Below the pieces are notes generated by a model that saw nothing but the letters and a program-made list of their open reading frames with translations, was not told the DNA's origin and did not search any database. This document shows, piece by piece, positions 46,514-56,686 of a stretch of 64,000 nucleotides of DNA (position 1 is the first letter of the stretch; every line of letters begins with the position of its first letter). A program made the position numbers and the translations under genes. The DNA comes from Paraburkholderia silvatlantica (GTDB lineage: Bacteria; Pseudomonadota; Gammaproteobacteria; Burkholderiales; Burkholderiaceae), in contig NZ_QEOL01000007.1 of NCBI RefSeq assembly GCF_003096715.1, forward strand, positions 1-64,000, read 5' to 3'.

Positions 46514-47752
46514 TCAGATACCGTACCGCTGACGATAACCGTCGAGAAAGCGCGCGATGCGGTTGATCGAATCGGTCAGGTCGTCGACGTTCGGCAGGAA
46601 CACCACGCGGAAGTGGTCCGGCTGTTTCCAGTTGAAGCCCGTGCCCTGCACGAGCAGCACGCGCTCCTGCAGCAGCAGGTCGAGGATGAACTGCTGGTCG
46701 TTCTCGATCGGATAGAGCTTCGGGTCGAGGCGCGGAAACATGTAGAGCGCCGCCTCGGGCTTCACGCAGGTCACGCCCGGAATGGCCGTGAGCATGTTGT
46801 ACGCCAGTTCGCGCTGGCGATAGAGACGCCCGCCCGGCTGGATCAGCTCGTTGATGCTCTGGTAGCCGCCCAGCGCCGTCTGGATCGCGTACTGGCCCGG
46901 CACGTTCGCGCACAGGCGCATCGAGGCGAGAATGCCGAGGCCCTCGGTGTAGTCCTTCGAGCGGCGGCGGTTCTCGCCCGTCATGCCCGAGAGGAACATC
47001 CAGCCTGCGCGGTAGCCGCACGCGCGATAGCTCTTCGACAGGCTGTTGAGCGTGACGGTGATCACGTCTTCCGAGAGCGAGCCGAGCGCCGTGTGCGTCT
47101 TGCCGTCGTAGATGATCTTGTCGTAGACCTCGTCGGCGAACAGGATCAGGCCGTGCTCGCGCGCGATCGCAACGAGCCCGCGCAGCAGGTCGTCCGAATA
47201 GAGCGCGCCGGTCGGGTTGTTCGGGTTGATGACGACGATCGCGCGCGTGTTCGGCGTGATCTTCGAGCGGATGTCATCGAGGTCGGGCATCCACGCGTTC
47301 GATTCGTCGCAGATGTAGTGCACCGGCGTGCCGCCCGAGAGGCTCACCGCCGCCGTCCAGAGCGGATAGTCGGGCGCGGGCAGCAGCACTTCGTCGCCGT
47401 CGTTCAGGAGCGCCTGCATGGCCATGACGATCAGTTCGGACGCGCCGTTGCCGATGTAGATGTCGTCGAGCTCGACACCCTTGATGCCTTTTTGCTGCGC
47501 GTAATGCATGATCGCCTTGCGCGCGGCGAACACGCCCTTCGAATCCGAATACCCCGAGGAGCCCGGCAGGTTCAGGATCATGTCCTGAATGACCTCATCG
47601 GGCGCGTCGAAACCGAACGGCGCGAGATTGCCGATGTTCAGCTTGATGATGCGATGGCCTTCTTCTTCGAGGCGCTTCGCGTGCTCGAGCACCGGCCCGC
47701 GGATGTCGTAGCAAACGTTCTGGAGCTTGTTGGATTTGAGAATCGGTTTCAC
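46514..47752 (-). CDS. alaA: Pyridoxal-phosphate aminotransferase, AlaA type
   Basis: This 412-residue class I aminotransferase is probably a glutamate-pyruvate transaminase. The N-terminus is MKPILKSNKLQNVCYDIRGP, and the PLP lysine lies in LNSLSKSYRACGYRAGW (about residue 240). The start is GTG at 47752. The order alaA-hom-thrC is conserved in betaproteobacteria and suggests a link with aspartate-family amino acid synthesis. The gap to hom is 49 bases. Confidence 0.93.
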   Translation of the reverse strand: MKPILKSNKLQNVCYDIRGPVLEHAKRLEEEGHRIIKLNIGNLAPFGFDAPDEVIQDMILNLPGSSGYSDSKGVFAARKAIMHYAQQKGIKGVELDDIYIGNGASELIVMAMQALLNDGDEVLLPAPDYPLWTAAVSLSGGTPVHYICDESNAWMPDLDDIRSKITPNTRAIVVINPNNPTGALYSDDLLRGLVAIAREHGLILFADEVYDKIIYDGKTHTALGSLSEDVITVTLNSLSKSYRACGYRAGWMFLSGMTGENRRRSKDYTEGLGILASMRLCANVPGQYAIQTALGGYQSINELIQPGGRLYRQRELAYNMLTAIPGVTCVKPEAALYMFPRLDPKLYPIENDQQFILDLLLQERVLLVQGTGFNWKQPDHFRVVFLPNVDDLTDSINRIARFLDGYRQRYGI

Positions 47753-48285
47753 GGCGGGCTATCGGTCAGAGAAGCGGTCAGAGAATCGTCAGGGCCACAG
47801 GCAAATAAGACGCGGTAAAAGGGCTGGAACAGGCTGGAATGCCGTCGACCGGGCCGGCGGATGGCGCCTTGGCGGACGGGACAGGCAAGAGAGCCGGGGG
47901 GCGCCCCCGGCGGGACAAAAGCCGTGCACGACTACGAGGGGAGCGCCGGGCGCACGCGCGATGCCACGGAAAACACGCTGACCGCCGGAGCACCCAGGCC
48001 CGTCCGGCAGCTTGTGGCTGCCCTCGCCCGATGCGCGGATGGCGCGCCTGGTGGCCCACCGGTCGTCTACCGGCGCAGTCTAGCCGCGGGCGCCGCCGCA
48101 GCGGCGGCCAAAAAGTTATAATTTAGCGGATTTTGACCAACTTCCGCAATGCGCAATCGGCCAGGAGGCGGGTCGCGAAGCGGGTGACAAGGCGGTTCGC
48201 GCCGCGGCCGGCGTCGGCACAGGATATGCGCCTCCTCGCTTGCGCACCCGACCTGTCCTTACCCCGCTTACCCCGGAACCCCGTT
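47753..48285. other. Divergent intergenic region alaA / DUF498-like gene
   Basis: About 530 bases of GC-rich sequence. The first 330 bases must contain the alaA-hom-thrC promoter on the minus strand, but I could not fix its boxes. A good -10 (TATAAT at 48117-48122) faces the plus-strand gene. The several short open frames here have no family resemblance. Confidence 0.55.
48117..48122 (+). promoter_or_regulatory. -10 element (TATAAT) for the DUF498-like gene
   Basis: A perfect TATAAT in a small AT-rich island after a GC-rich stretch, 164 bases upstream of the TTG start. No convincing -35 was seen, so it may depend on an activator. Confidence 0.4.
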
Positions 48286-48660
48286 TTGAAACTACACCAG
48301 GACTCCAGCGCCGCGCTGAACACCGTGACCGGTTACGGCGCCGACTACGTCGAAGTGAACCTCGAACGCCATACGGGCAGCATTATCGTGATGCCCGAAT
48401 CGCCGGTCACCCCCTGGCCGGTGCAATCGTTCGACGCCCTCACGCCCGAACTCTTCGAGATGCTTCTCCCGCTGAACCCCGAAGTCGTCGTATTCGGCAG
48501 CGGAGAGCGGCTGCGCTTTGCGCACCCGCGCCTGACCGCGGCGCTCGCCGCAAAGCGCATCGGCGTCGAGGCGATGGACTTCAAGGCCGCCTGCCGCACC
48601 TACAACATCCTCATGGCCGAAGGCCGCCGTGTGGCGGCCGCGCTTCTGATCGAAAGCTGA
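48286..48660 (+). CDS. Mth938-like domain protein (DUF498/NDUFAF3 family)
   Basis: This 124-residue protein belongs to a small conserved family related to the mitochondrial complex I assembly factor NDUFAF3. Motifs are VTGYGADYVEVN, VTPWPVQSFDALTPELF, VVVFGSGERLRFAHPRL and GVEAMDFKAACRTYNIL. I took TTG at 48286 as start (LKLHQDSS) because the family N-terminus begins there and GGAA lies upstream; the frame is open further back. The function in bacteria is not settled. It precedes arnT, 166 bases away. Confidence 0.85.
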   Translation: MKLHQDSSAALNTVTGYGADYVEVNLERHTGSIIVMPESPVTPWPVQSFDALTPELFEMLLPLNPEVVVFGSGERLRFAHPRLTAALAAKRIGVEAMDFKAACRTYNILMAEGRRVAAALLIES

Positions 48661-48826
48661 CGCGCCTTAAGCTTGCCATCAGGTCGCCGCACGGCGGCGT
48701 AGTACACTTGCGCGCCGCGTGCGTAGCGCGCGCCGGACGCGGCCCGCATGCCGCGCGCGGCCAGCGCGCGCTTCGCACCCCGACTGCAATGACCGCAACG
48801 ACAGCAACAAGAACAGGCTGAAACCC

Positions 48827-50518
48827 ATGAACGATACGCCATCCAGGCTACCGCTCAACCGCAGCGCGATCCTGCTCCTGATCCTCGCCCTCGCCGTGAT
48901 CTGGTTCCTGCCGCTCGGCTGGCGCCACCTGCTGCCGAGCGACGAAGGCCGCTACGCCGAAATGGCGCGCGAAATGCTCGCGAGCGGCGACTGGATCACG
49001 CCGCGCTACAACGGCTACAAGTATTTCGAAAAGCCCCCGCTGCAAACCTGGATGAACGCGCTCACGTTCGCGTGGTTCGGCATCGGCGAGTGGCAGGCGC
49101 GCCTCTACACGGCGCTCACCGGCTTCGCCGGCGTGCTGCTGATCGGCTTCACCGGCGCACGCGTGTTCAATGCCGCCACGGGCTTCTTCGCCGCGGTCGT
49201 GCTCGCCTGCGCGCCGTACTGGAACCTGATGGGCCACTTCAACACGCTCGACATGGGCCTGTCGTTCTGGATGCAGCTCACGCTGTGCGCGCTGCTGCTC
49301 GCGCAGCGTCCGAACCTGCCCAAAGCGAACGCGCGGCTGTGGATGTGGGTGTGCTGGGCGGCCATGGCGATGGCGGTGCTGTCCAAGGGCCTCGTCGGCC
49401 TGATCCTGCCGGGTGCCGTGCTCGTGCTCTATACCGCGGTTGCGCGCGACTGGGCGCTCTGGAAGCGCCTCTATCTCGTGAGCGGCCTGATCCTGTTCTT
49501 CGCGATGGTTTCGCCGTGGTTCATCCTCGTGCAGCAGCGCAACCCCGAGTTCTTCAACTTCTTCTTCATCGTCCAGCAGTTCCAGCGCTACCTCACGCCC
49601 GCGCAGAACCGCCCCGGCCCCTTCTACTACTTCGTGCCGGTCATGCTGGTGGGATTCCTGCCGTGGCTCTCGGTGAGCGTGCAGAGCGTGCGCCATGCGC
49701 TGCGCGCGCCGCGTCAGCCCAACGGGTTCTCGCCCGTCATGCTGATGCTCGTGTGGACGGTGTTCATTTTCCTGTTCTTCAGCGCCTCGCACTCGAAGCT
49801 CGTCTCCTACGTCCTGCCGATCGCGCCGCCCGTTGCGCTCGTCATCGGCATGTATCTGCCGGTCATGACGCGCGCCCAGTGGAACCGGCACCTCGCGGGC
49901 TACGCGGTCCTCGCCGTCGTGCTGATGGCAGGCTCGTTCGTGCTCACGCGGTTCGGCGACGCGCGCAATCCGAACGCGCTCTATCGTGAGTTTCAGGTCT
50001 GGGTGTTCGCCGCGGCCGCGGTGGCCTTCGTCGTCACCATGGTCGGCCTGCGCCTGAACCGGGCGAAGCGCACGCCCGAAACCGGCGCGCGCGCGCCGGC
50101 GCTCGCGCTCGGCACCGCGTGGCTGCTTCTCGCGACCATTGCGGGCACAGGCCACGACGTGTTCGGCACCCTGAGTTCCGGCGCGCCGCTCGCGCCCGCG
50201 GTGCGCGCCGCCATCGCGAAGCTGCCGCCCGACACGCCGTTCTACTCGGTGGGCGTACTCGACCACACCCTGCCCTTCTACGTGCGCCATACGATGACGA
50301 TGGTCGAGGTCACCGACGAGCTGGCCTTCGGCATCTCCCAGGAGCCGCAAAAATGGGTGCCGACCATCGCCGACTGGGAGGCACGCTGGAAGTCCGACCG
50401 CTATGCGCTCGCGCTGATTCCGGTGAAGCGCTACGAAGAACTGGCTGCGCAGGGCCTGCCGATGCAGGTGATCGCCCGCGACGCGCGGCGCGTGATCGTT
50501 GAAAAGCCGCAATCCTGA
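48827..50518 (+). CDS. arnT: Undecaprenyl-phosphate Ara4N transferase ArnT (GT39/GT83 type)
   Basis: This 563-residue GT-C membrane enzyme moves Ara4N from undecaprenyl phosphate to lipid A on the periplasmic face of the inner membrane. The first loop has the catalytic acidic motif PSDEGRYAEMAREMLASGDW (about residues 40-60), followed by YFEKPPLQTW. About 12 transmembrane segments precede a periplasmic C-terminal domain. It heads the arn cluster. The added sugar lowers negative charge and gives polymyxin resistance; in Burkholderia the pathway is reported to be essential. Confidence 0.92.
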   Translation: MNDTPSRLPLNRSAILLLILALAVIWFLPLGWRHLLPSDEGRYAEMAREMLASGDWITPRYNGYKYFEKPPLQTWMNALTFAWFGIGEWQARLYTALTGFAGVLLIGFTGARVFNAATGFFAAVVLACAPYWNLMGHFNTLDMGLSFWMQLTLCALLLAQRPNLPKANARLWMWVCWAAMAMAVLSKGLVGLILPGAVLVLYTAVARDWALWKRLYLVSGLILFFAMVSPWFILVQQRNPEFFNFFFIVQQFQRYLTPAQNRPGPFYYFVPVMLVGFLPWLSVSVQSVRHALRAPRQPNGFSPVMLMLVWTVFIFLFFSASHSKLVSYVLPIAPPVALVIGMYLPVMTRAQWNRHLAGYAVLAVVLMAGSFVLTRFGDARNPNALYREFQVWVFAAAAVAFVVTMVGLRLNRAKRTPETGARAPALALGTAWLLLATIAGTGHDVFGTLSSGAPLAPAVRAAIAKLPPDTPFYSVGVLDHTLPFYVRHTMTMVEVTDELAFGISQEPQKWVPTIADWEARWKSDRYALALIPVKRYEELAAQGLPMQVIARDARRVIVEKPQS

Positions 50519-50637
50519 GCGTTTCCTGGCCCCAATTGGCGCATGCGCGATAATTGGGCCGGGCCGCGTAGGCCGGGCCCGCGCAGGCCGGGCCAGCCCC
50601 CGCCACCACCCGATAACCTGTTGAACCGCCCTTTCCG

Positions 50638-51009
50638 ATGAATCCGATTTCCCTCATCTGCATCCTCGCCGGCGTCGGCCTCAACGCGTGTGCGCAACTG
50701 TTGCTGAAAGCGGGTGTCAATGCCGTTGGACACTTCGAATTCAGCCGTGCGAACATCTTGCCCATCGGCTTGAAGCTCGCGACGCAAGTGCCCATTCTCG
50801 GCGGGCTCACCTGCTACGTGTTCAGCGTGGTCGTGTGGATCGTCGGGCTCTCGCGCGTGGACGTCTCGATCGCCTACCCGATGCTCTCGCTCGGCTACGT
50901 GGTCAATGCGTTCGCGGCGTGGTATCTGTTCGGCGAGGTGCTGAGCGTGCAGCGGCTCGTGGGCATCGGCATCATCCTGATCGGCGTGTTCGTGCTGGCG
51001 CGCAGCTGA
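50638..51009 (+). CDS. Small EamA/SMR-type membrane protein, ArnE/ArnF-like flippase
   Basis: This 123-residue protein has four hydrophobic helices in the DMT/SMR fold: LICILAGVGLNACAQLLLKAG first, cut here to ILAGVGLNACAQLLLKAG, then YPMLSLGYVVNAFAAWYLF. In enterics ArnE and ArnF form a heterodimer that flips undecaprenyl-phosphate-Ara4N. Only one such gene is present here, so it would act as a homodimer or with a partner elsewhere. Position between arnT and arnB supports the role. Confidence 0.83.
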   Translation: MNPISLICILAGVGLNACAQLLLKAGVNAVGHFEFSRANILPIGLKLATQVPILGGLTCYVFSVVVWIVGLSRVDVSIAYPMLSLGYVVNAFAAWYLFGEVLSVQRLVGIGIILIGVFVLARS

Positions 51010-51154
51010 CGCGCCGCGGCGCACGCGATTCTGGCGCGCGCGGCAAGGCCGCTTGCAGCGCGGCGCATTGCGCCCACATAAGCAATTCGCAAGATGCGCC
51101 GCGGCAGCCTTGTTGCCCGGCCCCACTTTCTGACGAGCAAAGAGCAAAGCACCC

Positions 51155-52339
51155 ATGACCCAGTCATCCCCGCAGTCGACCCCGCAGTCGACCCTTCCGT
51201 TCCTGCCGTTCGTGCGCCCCGAAATCGACGAGGAGACCATCCAGGGCGTCGCCGAGGTGCTGCGCTCGGGCTGGATCACGACCGGCCCGCAGAACCAGGC
51301 GTTCGAAGCGGCGCTCTCCGAGTACTGCGGCGGCCGTCCCGTGCGCACCTTCAACTCGGGCACGGCGACGCTCGAGATCGGTTTGCGCCTTGCCGGCGTG
51401 GGTCCCGGCGACGAAGTCATCACCACGCCCGCCTCATGGGTCGCGACCAGCAATGTGGTCTACGAAGTCGGCGCGACACCGGTGTTCGCCGACATCGATC
51501 CCGTCACGCGCAACATCGACCTCGACAAGCTCGAAGCCGCCATCACGCCGAAGACGAAAGCCATCATCCCGGTCTTTCTCTCGGGCCTGCCCGTCGACAT
51601 GGACCGGCTCTACGCGATCGCCCGCCAGCACAGGCTGCGCGTGATCGAGGACGCCGCGCAGGCGTTCGGCTCGAGCTGGAATGGCAAGCGAATCGGCGCG
51701 ATCGGCGACATCGTCTCGTTCAGCTTCCACGCCAACAAGAACCTCACGTCGATCGAAGGCGGCGCGCTCGTCCTCAATGACGAGGCCGAAGCCGTGCTCG
51801 CGCAGAAGTACCGCCTCCAGGGCATTACGCGCACGGGCTTCGACGGCATGGACTGCGACGTGCTCGGCGGCAAGTACAATCTCACGGATGTGGCGGCGCG
51901 CGTCGGGCTCGGCCAGCTCAAGCACATCGAGCGCTTCATCCAGCAGCGCCGCGAACTTGCGCGGGCTTACTTCGCGGGCTTCGAAGGCGGCGCGGCGGTC
52001 AAGCTCGGCGTCGGCCTGCCGCTCGCCGATTTCGCCAACAGCAACTGGCACATGTTCCAGATCACGCTGCCGCTCGAGAAGCTCGCGATCGACCGCGCCG
52101 GTTTCATGGGCGAACTCAAGGAGCGCGGCATCGGCTCGGGCGTGCATTACCCGGCCATCCACCTCTTCACGCTCTACCGCGAGCGTGGTTTCAGGGCGGG
52201 CATGTTCCCGCACGCGGAGCGCTTCGGCGCGAGCACGGTCACGCTGCCGCTCTTCACGCAGATGACCGAAGCCGACGTGGTGCGCGTATGCGGCGCGGTG
52301 AACGAGATCTGCGCAAAGTTTGCGAAGCCGTCGGTATAA
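51155..52339 (+). CDS. arnB: UDP-4-amino-4-deoxy-L-arabinose aminotransferase
   Basis: This 394-residue DegT/DnrJ/EryC1 family PLP aminotransferase converts UDP-4-keto-pentose to UDP-Ara4N with glutamate. It reads FLPFVRPEIDEETIQGVAEV at the N-terminus, then RSGWITTGPQNQAFE, and the PLP lysine is in SFSFHANKNLTSIEGG (about residue 196). The Gln/Ser/Thr-rich first 13 residues (SSPQSTPQST) are a small local addition. Confidence 0.95.
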   Translation: MTQSSPQSTPQSTLPFLPFVRPEIDEETIQGVAEVLRSGWITTGPQNQAFEAALSEYCGGRPVRTFNSGTATLEIGLRLAGVGPGDEVITTPASWVATSNVVYEVGATPVFADIDPVTRNIDLDKLEAAITPKTKAIIPVFLSGLPVDMDRLYAIARQHRLRVIEDAAQAFGSSWNGKRIGAIGDIVSFSFHANKNLTSIEGGALVLNDEAEAVLAQKYRLQGITRTGFDGMDCDVLGGKYNLTDVAARVGLGQLKHIERFIQQRRELARAYFAGFEGGAAVKLGVGLPLADFANSNWHMFQITLPLEKLAIDRAGFMGELKERGIGSGVHYPAIHLFTLYRERGFRAGMFPHAERFGASTVTLPLFTQMTEADVVRVCGAVNEICAKFAKPSV

Positions 52340-52522
52340 AGGCTAGAGGCAGTAACGCAAGTCGGGGACTGGATGGAGCCGCCCTGACGGGCATGGGACC
52401 AGCGGCGCTAAAGCGCCAAATCTGGTCGACACAGGGCAAACGCAGGCGGACGGCGCAGCACACGCGCCGCCGACTTGCGCACGCAGCAAACCGCAGCATC
52501 CAATAACGGAATCGACGCACAC
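52340..52522. other. Gap between arnB and arnC
   Basis: These 183 bases are the widest interval inside the arn cluster. They hold short GC-rich dyads (GGCGCTAAAGCGCC at about 52404) but no promoter or ORF I can defend, so arnC could be read through from arnB or have its own weak start. Confidence 0.45.
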
Positions 52523-53629
52523 ATGAGTCAAACGGAACAAGGCACCTTGACCCCGGACACGCCGGAAGTCTCGGTCATCATTCCGGTCTACAACGAGGAA
52601 GCTGGCCTTCCCGCGCTGTTCGCGCGCCTGTATCCGGCGCTCGACAAGCTCGGCACCTCGTACGAAGTGATCTTCATCAACGACGGCAGCCGCGACCGCT
52701 CGGCCGCGATGCTCGCGGAGCAGTTCCGCGCGCGGCCCGATACCACGCGCGCGATTCTGCTCAACGGCAACTACGGCCAGCACATGGCGATTCTCGCGGG
52801 CTTCGAGCAGGCCCGCGGCGAGATCGTCATCACGCTCGACGCCGACCTGCAGAATCCGCCCGAGGAAATCGGCAAGCTCGTCGAGAAGATGCGCGAGGGC
52901 TACGACTACGTCGGCACCATCCGCAAGCAGCGCCAGGACAGCCTCTGGCGGCGCAAGGCTTCGCAGGCGATGAACCGTCTGCGCGAGCGCATCACGCGCA
53001 TCAAGATGACCGACCAGGGCTGCATGCTGCGCGCGTACGACCGCCGCATCATCGACACGATCAACCGCTGCGGCGAAATCAACACGTTCATTCCGGCGCT
53101 CGCCTACACGTTCTCGCAGAACCCGGTCGAGGTCGAGGTGGCGCACGAGGAGCGCTTCGCGGGCGAATCGAAGTACTCGCTCTATAGCCTCATTCGCCTG
53201 AATTTCGACCTCGTGACGGGCTTCTCCGTCGTGCCGCTGCAGTGGCTCTCGTTCATCGGCGTGATTCTCTCGCTCGGCTCGGCAGGCCTCTTCCTGCTGC
53301 TGCTGATTCGCCGCTTCGTGCTCGGCGCGGAAGTGCAAGGCGTGTTCACGCTCTTCGCCATCACGTTCTTCCTGCTCGGCGTGATCATCTTCGCGCTCGG
53401 TCTGCTCGGCGAGTATATCGGCCGCATCTATCAGCAGGTGCGCGCGCGTCCGCGTTACCTGATCCAGACGATCCTCGAGGAGCGCAATGGCCGCTCCGTC
53501 GCCGATTCGCCGCGCCAGGACTTCATGCAGGCCGCCGCGTTCGCGCAGCCGGCCGAACCCGCGCGAGCGGCGGGTGCGGCTGCAAGGCCCGCCGCCACGA
53601 ACCCCGCCAACGAAGGAGCTGGCCAATGA
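52523..53629 (+). CDS. arnC: Undecaprenyl-phosphate Ara4FN transferase
   Basis: This 368-residue GT2 glycosyltransferase attaches formylated Ara4N to undecaprenyl phosphate at the inner membrane. The GT-A domain reads EVSVIIPVYNEEAGLPALF with the metal-binding DADLQNPPEE (about residues 108-117). Two C-terminal transmembrane helices (about 240-265 and 275-300) are followed by an Ala/Pro-rich tail. The stop overlaps the next start by ATGA. Confidence 0.94.
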   Translation: MSQTEQGTLTPDTPEVSVIIPVYNEEAGLPALFARLYPALDKLGTSYEVIFINDGSRDRSAAMLAEQFRARPDTTRAILLNGNYGQHMAILAGFEQARGEIVITLDADLQNPPEEIGKLVEKMREGYDYVGTIRKQRQDSLWRRKASQAMNRLRERITRIKMTDQGCMLRAYDRRIIDTINRCGEINTFIPALAYTFSQNPVEVEVAHEERFAGESKYSLYSLIRLNFDLVTGFSVVPLQWLSFIGVILSLGSAGLFLLLLIRRFVLGAEVQGVFTLFAITFFLLGVIIFALGLLGEYIGRIYQQVRARPRYLIQTILEERNGRSVADSPRQDFMQAAAFAQPAEPARAAGAAARPAATNPANEGAGQ

Positions 53630-54582
53630 AGCCGCGCGCCGTTGTCTTCGCGTATCACAACGTGGGCGTGCGCTGTCTGCAGGTGTTGCTCGCGGGCGGC
53701 GTCGACGTTGCGCTCGTCGTCACGCATGAAGACAGCCCGACCGAGAACATCTGGTTCGGCAGCGTGAAGTCGGTGGCCGAGGAACATGGCATCGAGGTCG
53801 TCACGCCCGCCGACCCAAAGAGCGCCGGGCTGCGCGCGGCCGTTTCCGCGGCGCGCCCGGATTTCATCTTCTCGTTCTACTACCGGCACATGCTGCCCGT
53901 GGACCTGCTCGCCCTCGCCGGGCGCGGCGCCTACAACGTGCACGGCTCGCTCCTGCCGAAATACCGCGGCCGCGTGCCGACGAACTGGGCCGTCCTCAAC
54001 GGCGAAACCGAAACGGGCGCGACGCTCCACGAAATGGCCGCGAAGCCCGACGCGGGCGCGATCGTCGCGCAAACCCCGGTGCCGATCCTGCCCGACGACA
54101 CCGCTGCGCAGGTCTTCGACAAGGTGACGGTCGCCGCCGAGCAGACGCTCTGGCGCGTGTTGCCCGCGCTGATCGCGGGCGAGGCGCCGCATCTGCCGAA
54201 CGATCTCACCCGCGGCAGCTATTACGGCGGGCGCAAGCCGGAGGACGGCCGCATCGATTTCGGCGAGAGCGCGCAGCACGTGTACAACCTGATCCGCGCC
54301 GTCGCGCCGCCCTATCCGGGCGCGTTCACCGACATCGGCAACGCGCGTTTCGTGATCGCCCGCGCGCGTCTCGTGCACCCCGGTTCGCAAGACGCCGAAA
54401 GGGTCCGCCCCCTCGCCGGATTGCCCGTCGGCATCCACGTAAGCGATAATGCGCTTTTCGCCGTCTGCGGCGACGCACGCGCCATCGCGATCCACGAGCT
54501 GCGGCATGCGCACGACGGTCAGGAGACCGTCGTCAGCCCCGCCGCGTTCTCCGAACTCATTTCATCTGTCCCCCGTCCATGA
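53626..54582 (+). CDS. arnA: UDP-Ara4N formyltransferase (ArnA N-terminal half as a separate gene)
   Basis: This 318-residue protein corresponds to the N-terminal transformylase domain of E. coli ArnA and uses 10-formyl-tetrahydrofolate. The catalytic Asn-His segment is [24 protein letters not shown], seen here at about residues 105-125 (core [13 protein letters not shown]), with TGATLHEM after it. It overlaps arnC by ATGA upstream and the dehydrogenase gene by ATGA downstream, so the three are translationally coupled. Confidence 0.9.
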   Translation: MKPRAVVFAYHNVGVRCLQVLLAGGVDVALVVTHEDSPTENIWFGSVKSVAEEHGIEVVTPADPKSAGLRAAVSAARPDFIFSFYYRHMLPVDLLALAGRGAYNVHGSLLPKYRGRVPTNWAVLNGETETGATLHEMAAKPDAGAIVAQTPVPILPDDTAAQVFDKVTVAAEQTLWRVLPALIAGEAPHLPNDLTRGSYYGGRKPEDGRIDFGESAQHVYNLIRAVAPPYPGAFTDIGNARFVIARARLVHPGSQDAERVRPLAGLPVGIHVSDNALFAVCGDARAIAIHELRHAHDGQETVVSPAAFSELISSVPRP

Positions 54583-55628
54583 CCAAAAAAGTTCTGATCC
54601 TGGGTGTGAACGGCTTTATCGGCCACCACCTCTCCAAACGCATCCTCGAAACCACGAACTGGGAAGTGTTCGGCATGGACATGCAGACGGATCGCCTCGG
54701 CGACCTCGTCAAGCATGAGCGGATGCACTTCTTCGAAGGCGACATCACGATCAACAAGGAGTGGGTCGAGTACCACGTCAAGAAGTGCGACGTGATCCTG
54801 CCGCTCGTCGCCATCGCGACGCCCGCCACCTACGTGCAGCAGCCGCTGCGCGTGTTCGAACTCGACTTCGAAGCGAACCTGCCGATCGTGCGTTCGGCCG
54901 TGAAGTACCGCAAGCACCTCGTCTTCCCGTCGACGTCGGAAGTCTATGGCATGTGCGCGGACGAGCAGTTCGACCCGGACGCGTCCGCCCTCACCTACGG
55001 TCCGATCAACAAGCCGCGCTGGATCTACGCGTGCTCGAAGCAGCTGATGGACCGCGTGATCTGGGGCTACGGCATGGAAGGCCTGAACTTCACGCTGTTC
55101 CGTCCGTTCAACTGGATCGGCCCGGGCCTCGACTCGATCTACACGCCGAAGGAAGGTTCGTCGCGCGTCGTGACGCAGTTCCTCGGCCACATCGTGCGCG
55201 GCGAGAACATCAGCCTCGTGGATGGCGGCGCGCAAAAGCGGGCGTTCACCGACATCGACGACGGCATCGAAGCGCTCATGAAGATCATCGAGAACAAGAA
55301 CGGCGTCGCCACCGGCAAGATCTACAACATCGGCAATCCGACCAACAACTTCTCGGTGCGCGAACTCGCGCACAAGATGCTCTCGCTCGCCGCCGAATTC
55401 CCCGAATACGCGGAATCGGCGAAGCAGGTGCAGCTCGTCGAAACGTCGTCGGGCGCATACTACGGCGCGGGCTATCAGGACGTGCAGAACCGCGTGCCGA
55501 AGATCGACAACACGAAGCAGGAACTCGGCTGGGCGCCGAAGTCGACCTTCGACGAAGCGCTGCGCAAGATCTTCGAAGCGTACCGCGGCCACGTGGCCGA
55601 AGCGCGTGCGCTCGTCGAGCAACATTAA
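54579..55628 (+). CDS. UDP-glucuronate decarboxylase (ArnA C-terminal half as a separate gene)
   Basis: This 349-residue NAD-dependent SDR-type protein corresponds to the C-terminal domain of E. coli ArnA, which oxidatively decarboxylates UDP-glucuronic acid to the 4-keto-pentose. The NAD motif is [15 protein letters not shown] (residues 8-22), the catalytic Ser-Tyr-Lys are in PSTSEVYGM and [19 protein letters not shown], and the Arg in [13 protein letters not shown] matches the decarboxylase. In enterics both activities are fused. Confidence 0.92.
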   Translation: MTKKVLILGVNGFIGHHLSKRILETTNWEVFGMDMQTDRLGDLVKHERMHFFEGDITINKEWVEYHVKKCDVILPLVAIATPATYVQQPLRVFELDFEANLPIVRSAVKYRKHLVFPSTSEVYGMCADEQFDPDASALTYGPINKPRWIYACSKQLMDRVIWGYGMEGLNFTLFRPFNWIGPGLDSIYTPKEGSSRVVTQFLGHIVRGENISLVDGGAQKRAFTDIDDGIEALMKIIENKNGVATGKIYNIGNPTNNFSVRELAHKMLSLAAEFPEYAESAKQVQLVETSSGAYYGAGYQDVQNRVPKIDNTKQELGWAPKSTFDEALRKIFEAYRGHVAEARALVEQH

Positions 55629-55652
55629 GCGTCAGAGAAAGGTCTTCGCCAC

Positions 55653-56549
55653 TTGGCCCGCATCGTCCTGAAAATCGACGTCGACACGCTGCGCGGCACG
55701 CGCGAAGGCGTGCCGAATCTCGCGCGCATTTTCGACCGCTACAAGGCGCGCGCCACGTTCCTGTTCAGCCTCGGCCCGGATCACACGGGCTGGGCGCTGC
55801 GCCGCGTGTTGCGGCCGGGCTTCCTCAAGAAGGTTTCGCGCACGTCGGTGGTCGAGCACTACGGCGTGAAGCAGCTGATGTACGGCGTGCTGCTGCCGGG
55901 CCCGGACATCGGCGTGGAGGCCGCGGCCGAAATGCGCGCGATTCACGAAGCCGGCTTCGAGTGCGGCATCCATACGTGGGATCACGTGTACTGGCAGGAC
56001 AACGTGCGCAAGCGCGACGCGCAATGGACCGCGCGCCAGATGCAGAAGAGCCACGACCGCTTCACGCGGATCTTCGGCACGCCGCCCGTCACGCATGGCG
56101 CGGCGGGCTGGCAGATGAACGAGGCCGCCTTCGGGCAGATCGACGCGTGGGGCATGCGCTACGCCTCCGACGGGCGCGGTCATTCGCCCTACCGTCCGGT
56201 AGTGGCGGGCCGCACGCTGAACCACGTGCAAATGCCCACCACGCTGCCCACGCTCGACGAGGTGCTCGGTGTCGACGGCGTCGATACCGATACGGTCGCG
56301 GCATGGATGCTCAAGCGGACTGAAAACAATCCGCACGACCAGGTCTTCACGCTGCACGCCGAACTCGAAGGCCAGAAGCTCGCACCGGTGTTCGAGCAGC
56401 TGCTCGCCGGCTGGCGCGCGCAAGGCCATACGTTTGCCACGATGGGCGACTACCATGCGACGCTGGACCCGGATTCGCTGCCATCGTACCCTGTCACCTG
56501 GGGCGAGATCGCCGGCCGCTCCGGCCAGCTGATCGTGCAGCCCGACTGA
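55653..56549 (+). CDS. arnD: Polysaccharide deacetylase, ArnD (deformylase)
   Basis: This 298-residue NodB-family enzyme is expected to remove the formyl group from undecaprenyl-phosphate-Ara4FN. It has KIDVDTLRGTREGVPNLARI with the metal-binding Asp, GIHTWDHVYWQD with paired His, and THGAAGWQMNEAAF. The start is TTG at 55653, with GAGAAAGG about 12 bases upstream. No ATG gives the full N-terminus. The gap from the decarboxylase gene is 24 bases. Confidence 0.9.
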   Translation: MARIVLKIDVDTLRGTREGVPNLARIFDRYKARATFLFSLGPDHTGWALRRVLRPGFLKKVSRTSVVEHYGVKQLMYGVLLPGPDIGVEAAAEMRAIHEAGFECGIHTWDHVYWQDNVRKRDAQWTARQMQKSHDRFTRIFGTPPVTHGAAGWQMNEAAFGQIDAWGMRYASDGRGHSPYRPVVAGRTLNHVQMPTTLPTLDEVLGVDGVDTDTVAAWMLKRTENNPHDQVFTLHAELEGQKLAPVFEQLLAGWRAQGHTFATMGDYHATLDPDSLPSYPVTWGEIAGRSGQLIVQPD

Positions 56550-56686
56550 AATCGCCGCCCGCGCGCCGCTCGGTGCCTGCCAGGACCCGCGCCCACGCAA
56601 CACCCCTCGCCGCGGGCGGCACGCCGTCCCGGCGCAACGGCGCCGCGCGCAGCGGCAATGCCAGCCAATAACAAAGGGAGAGCCAC

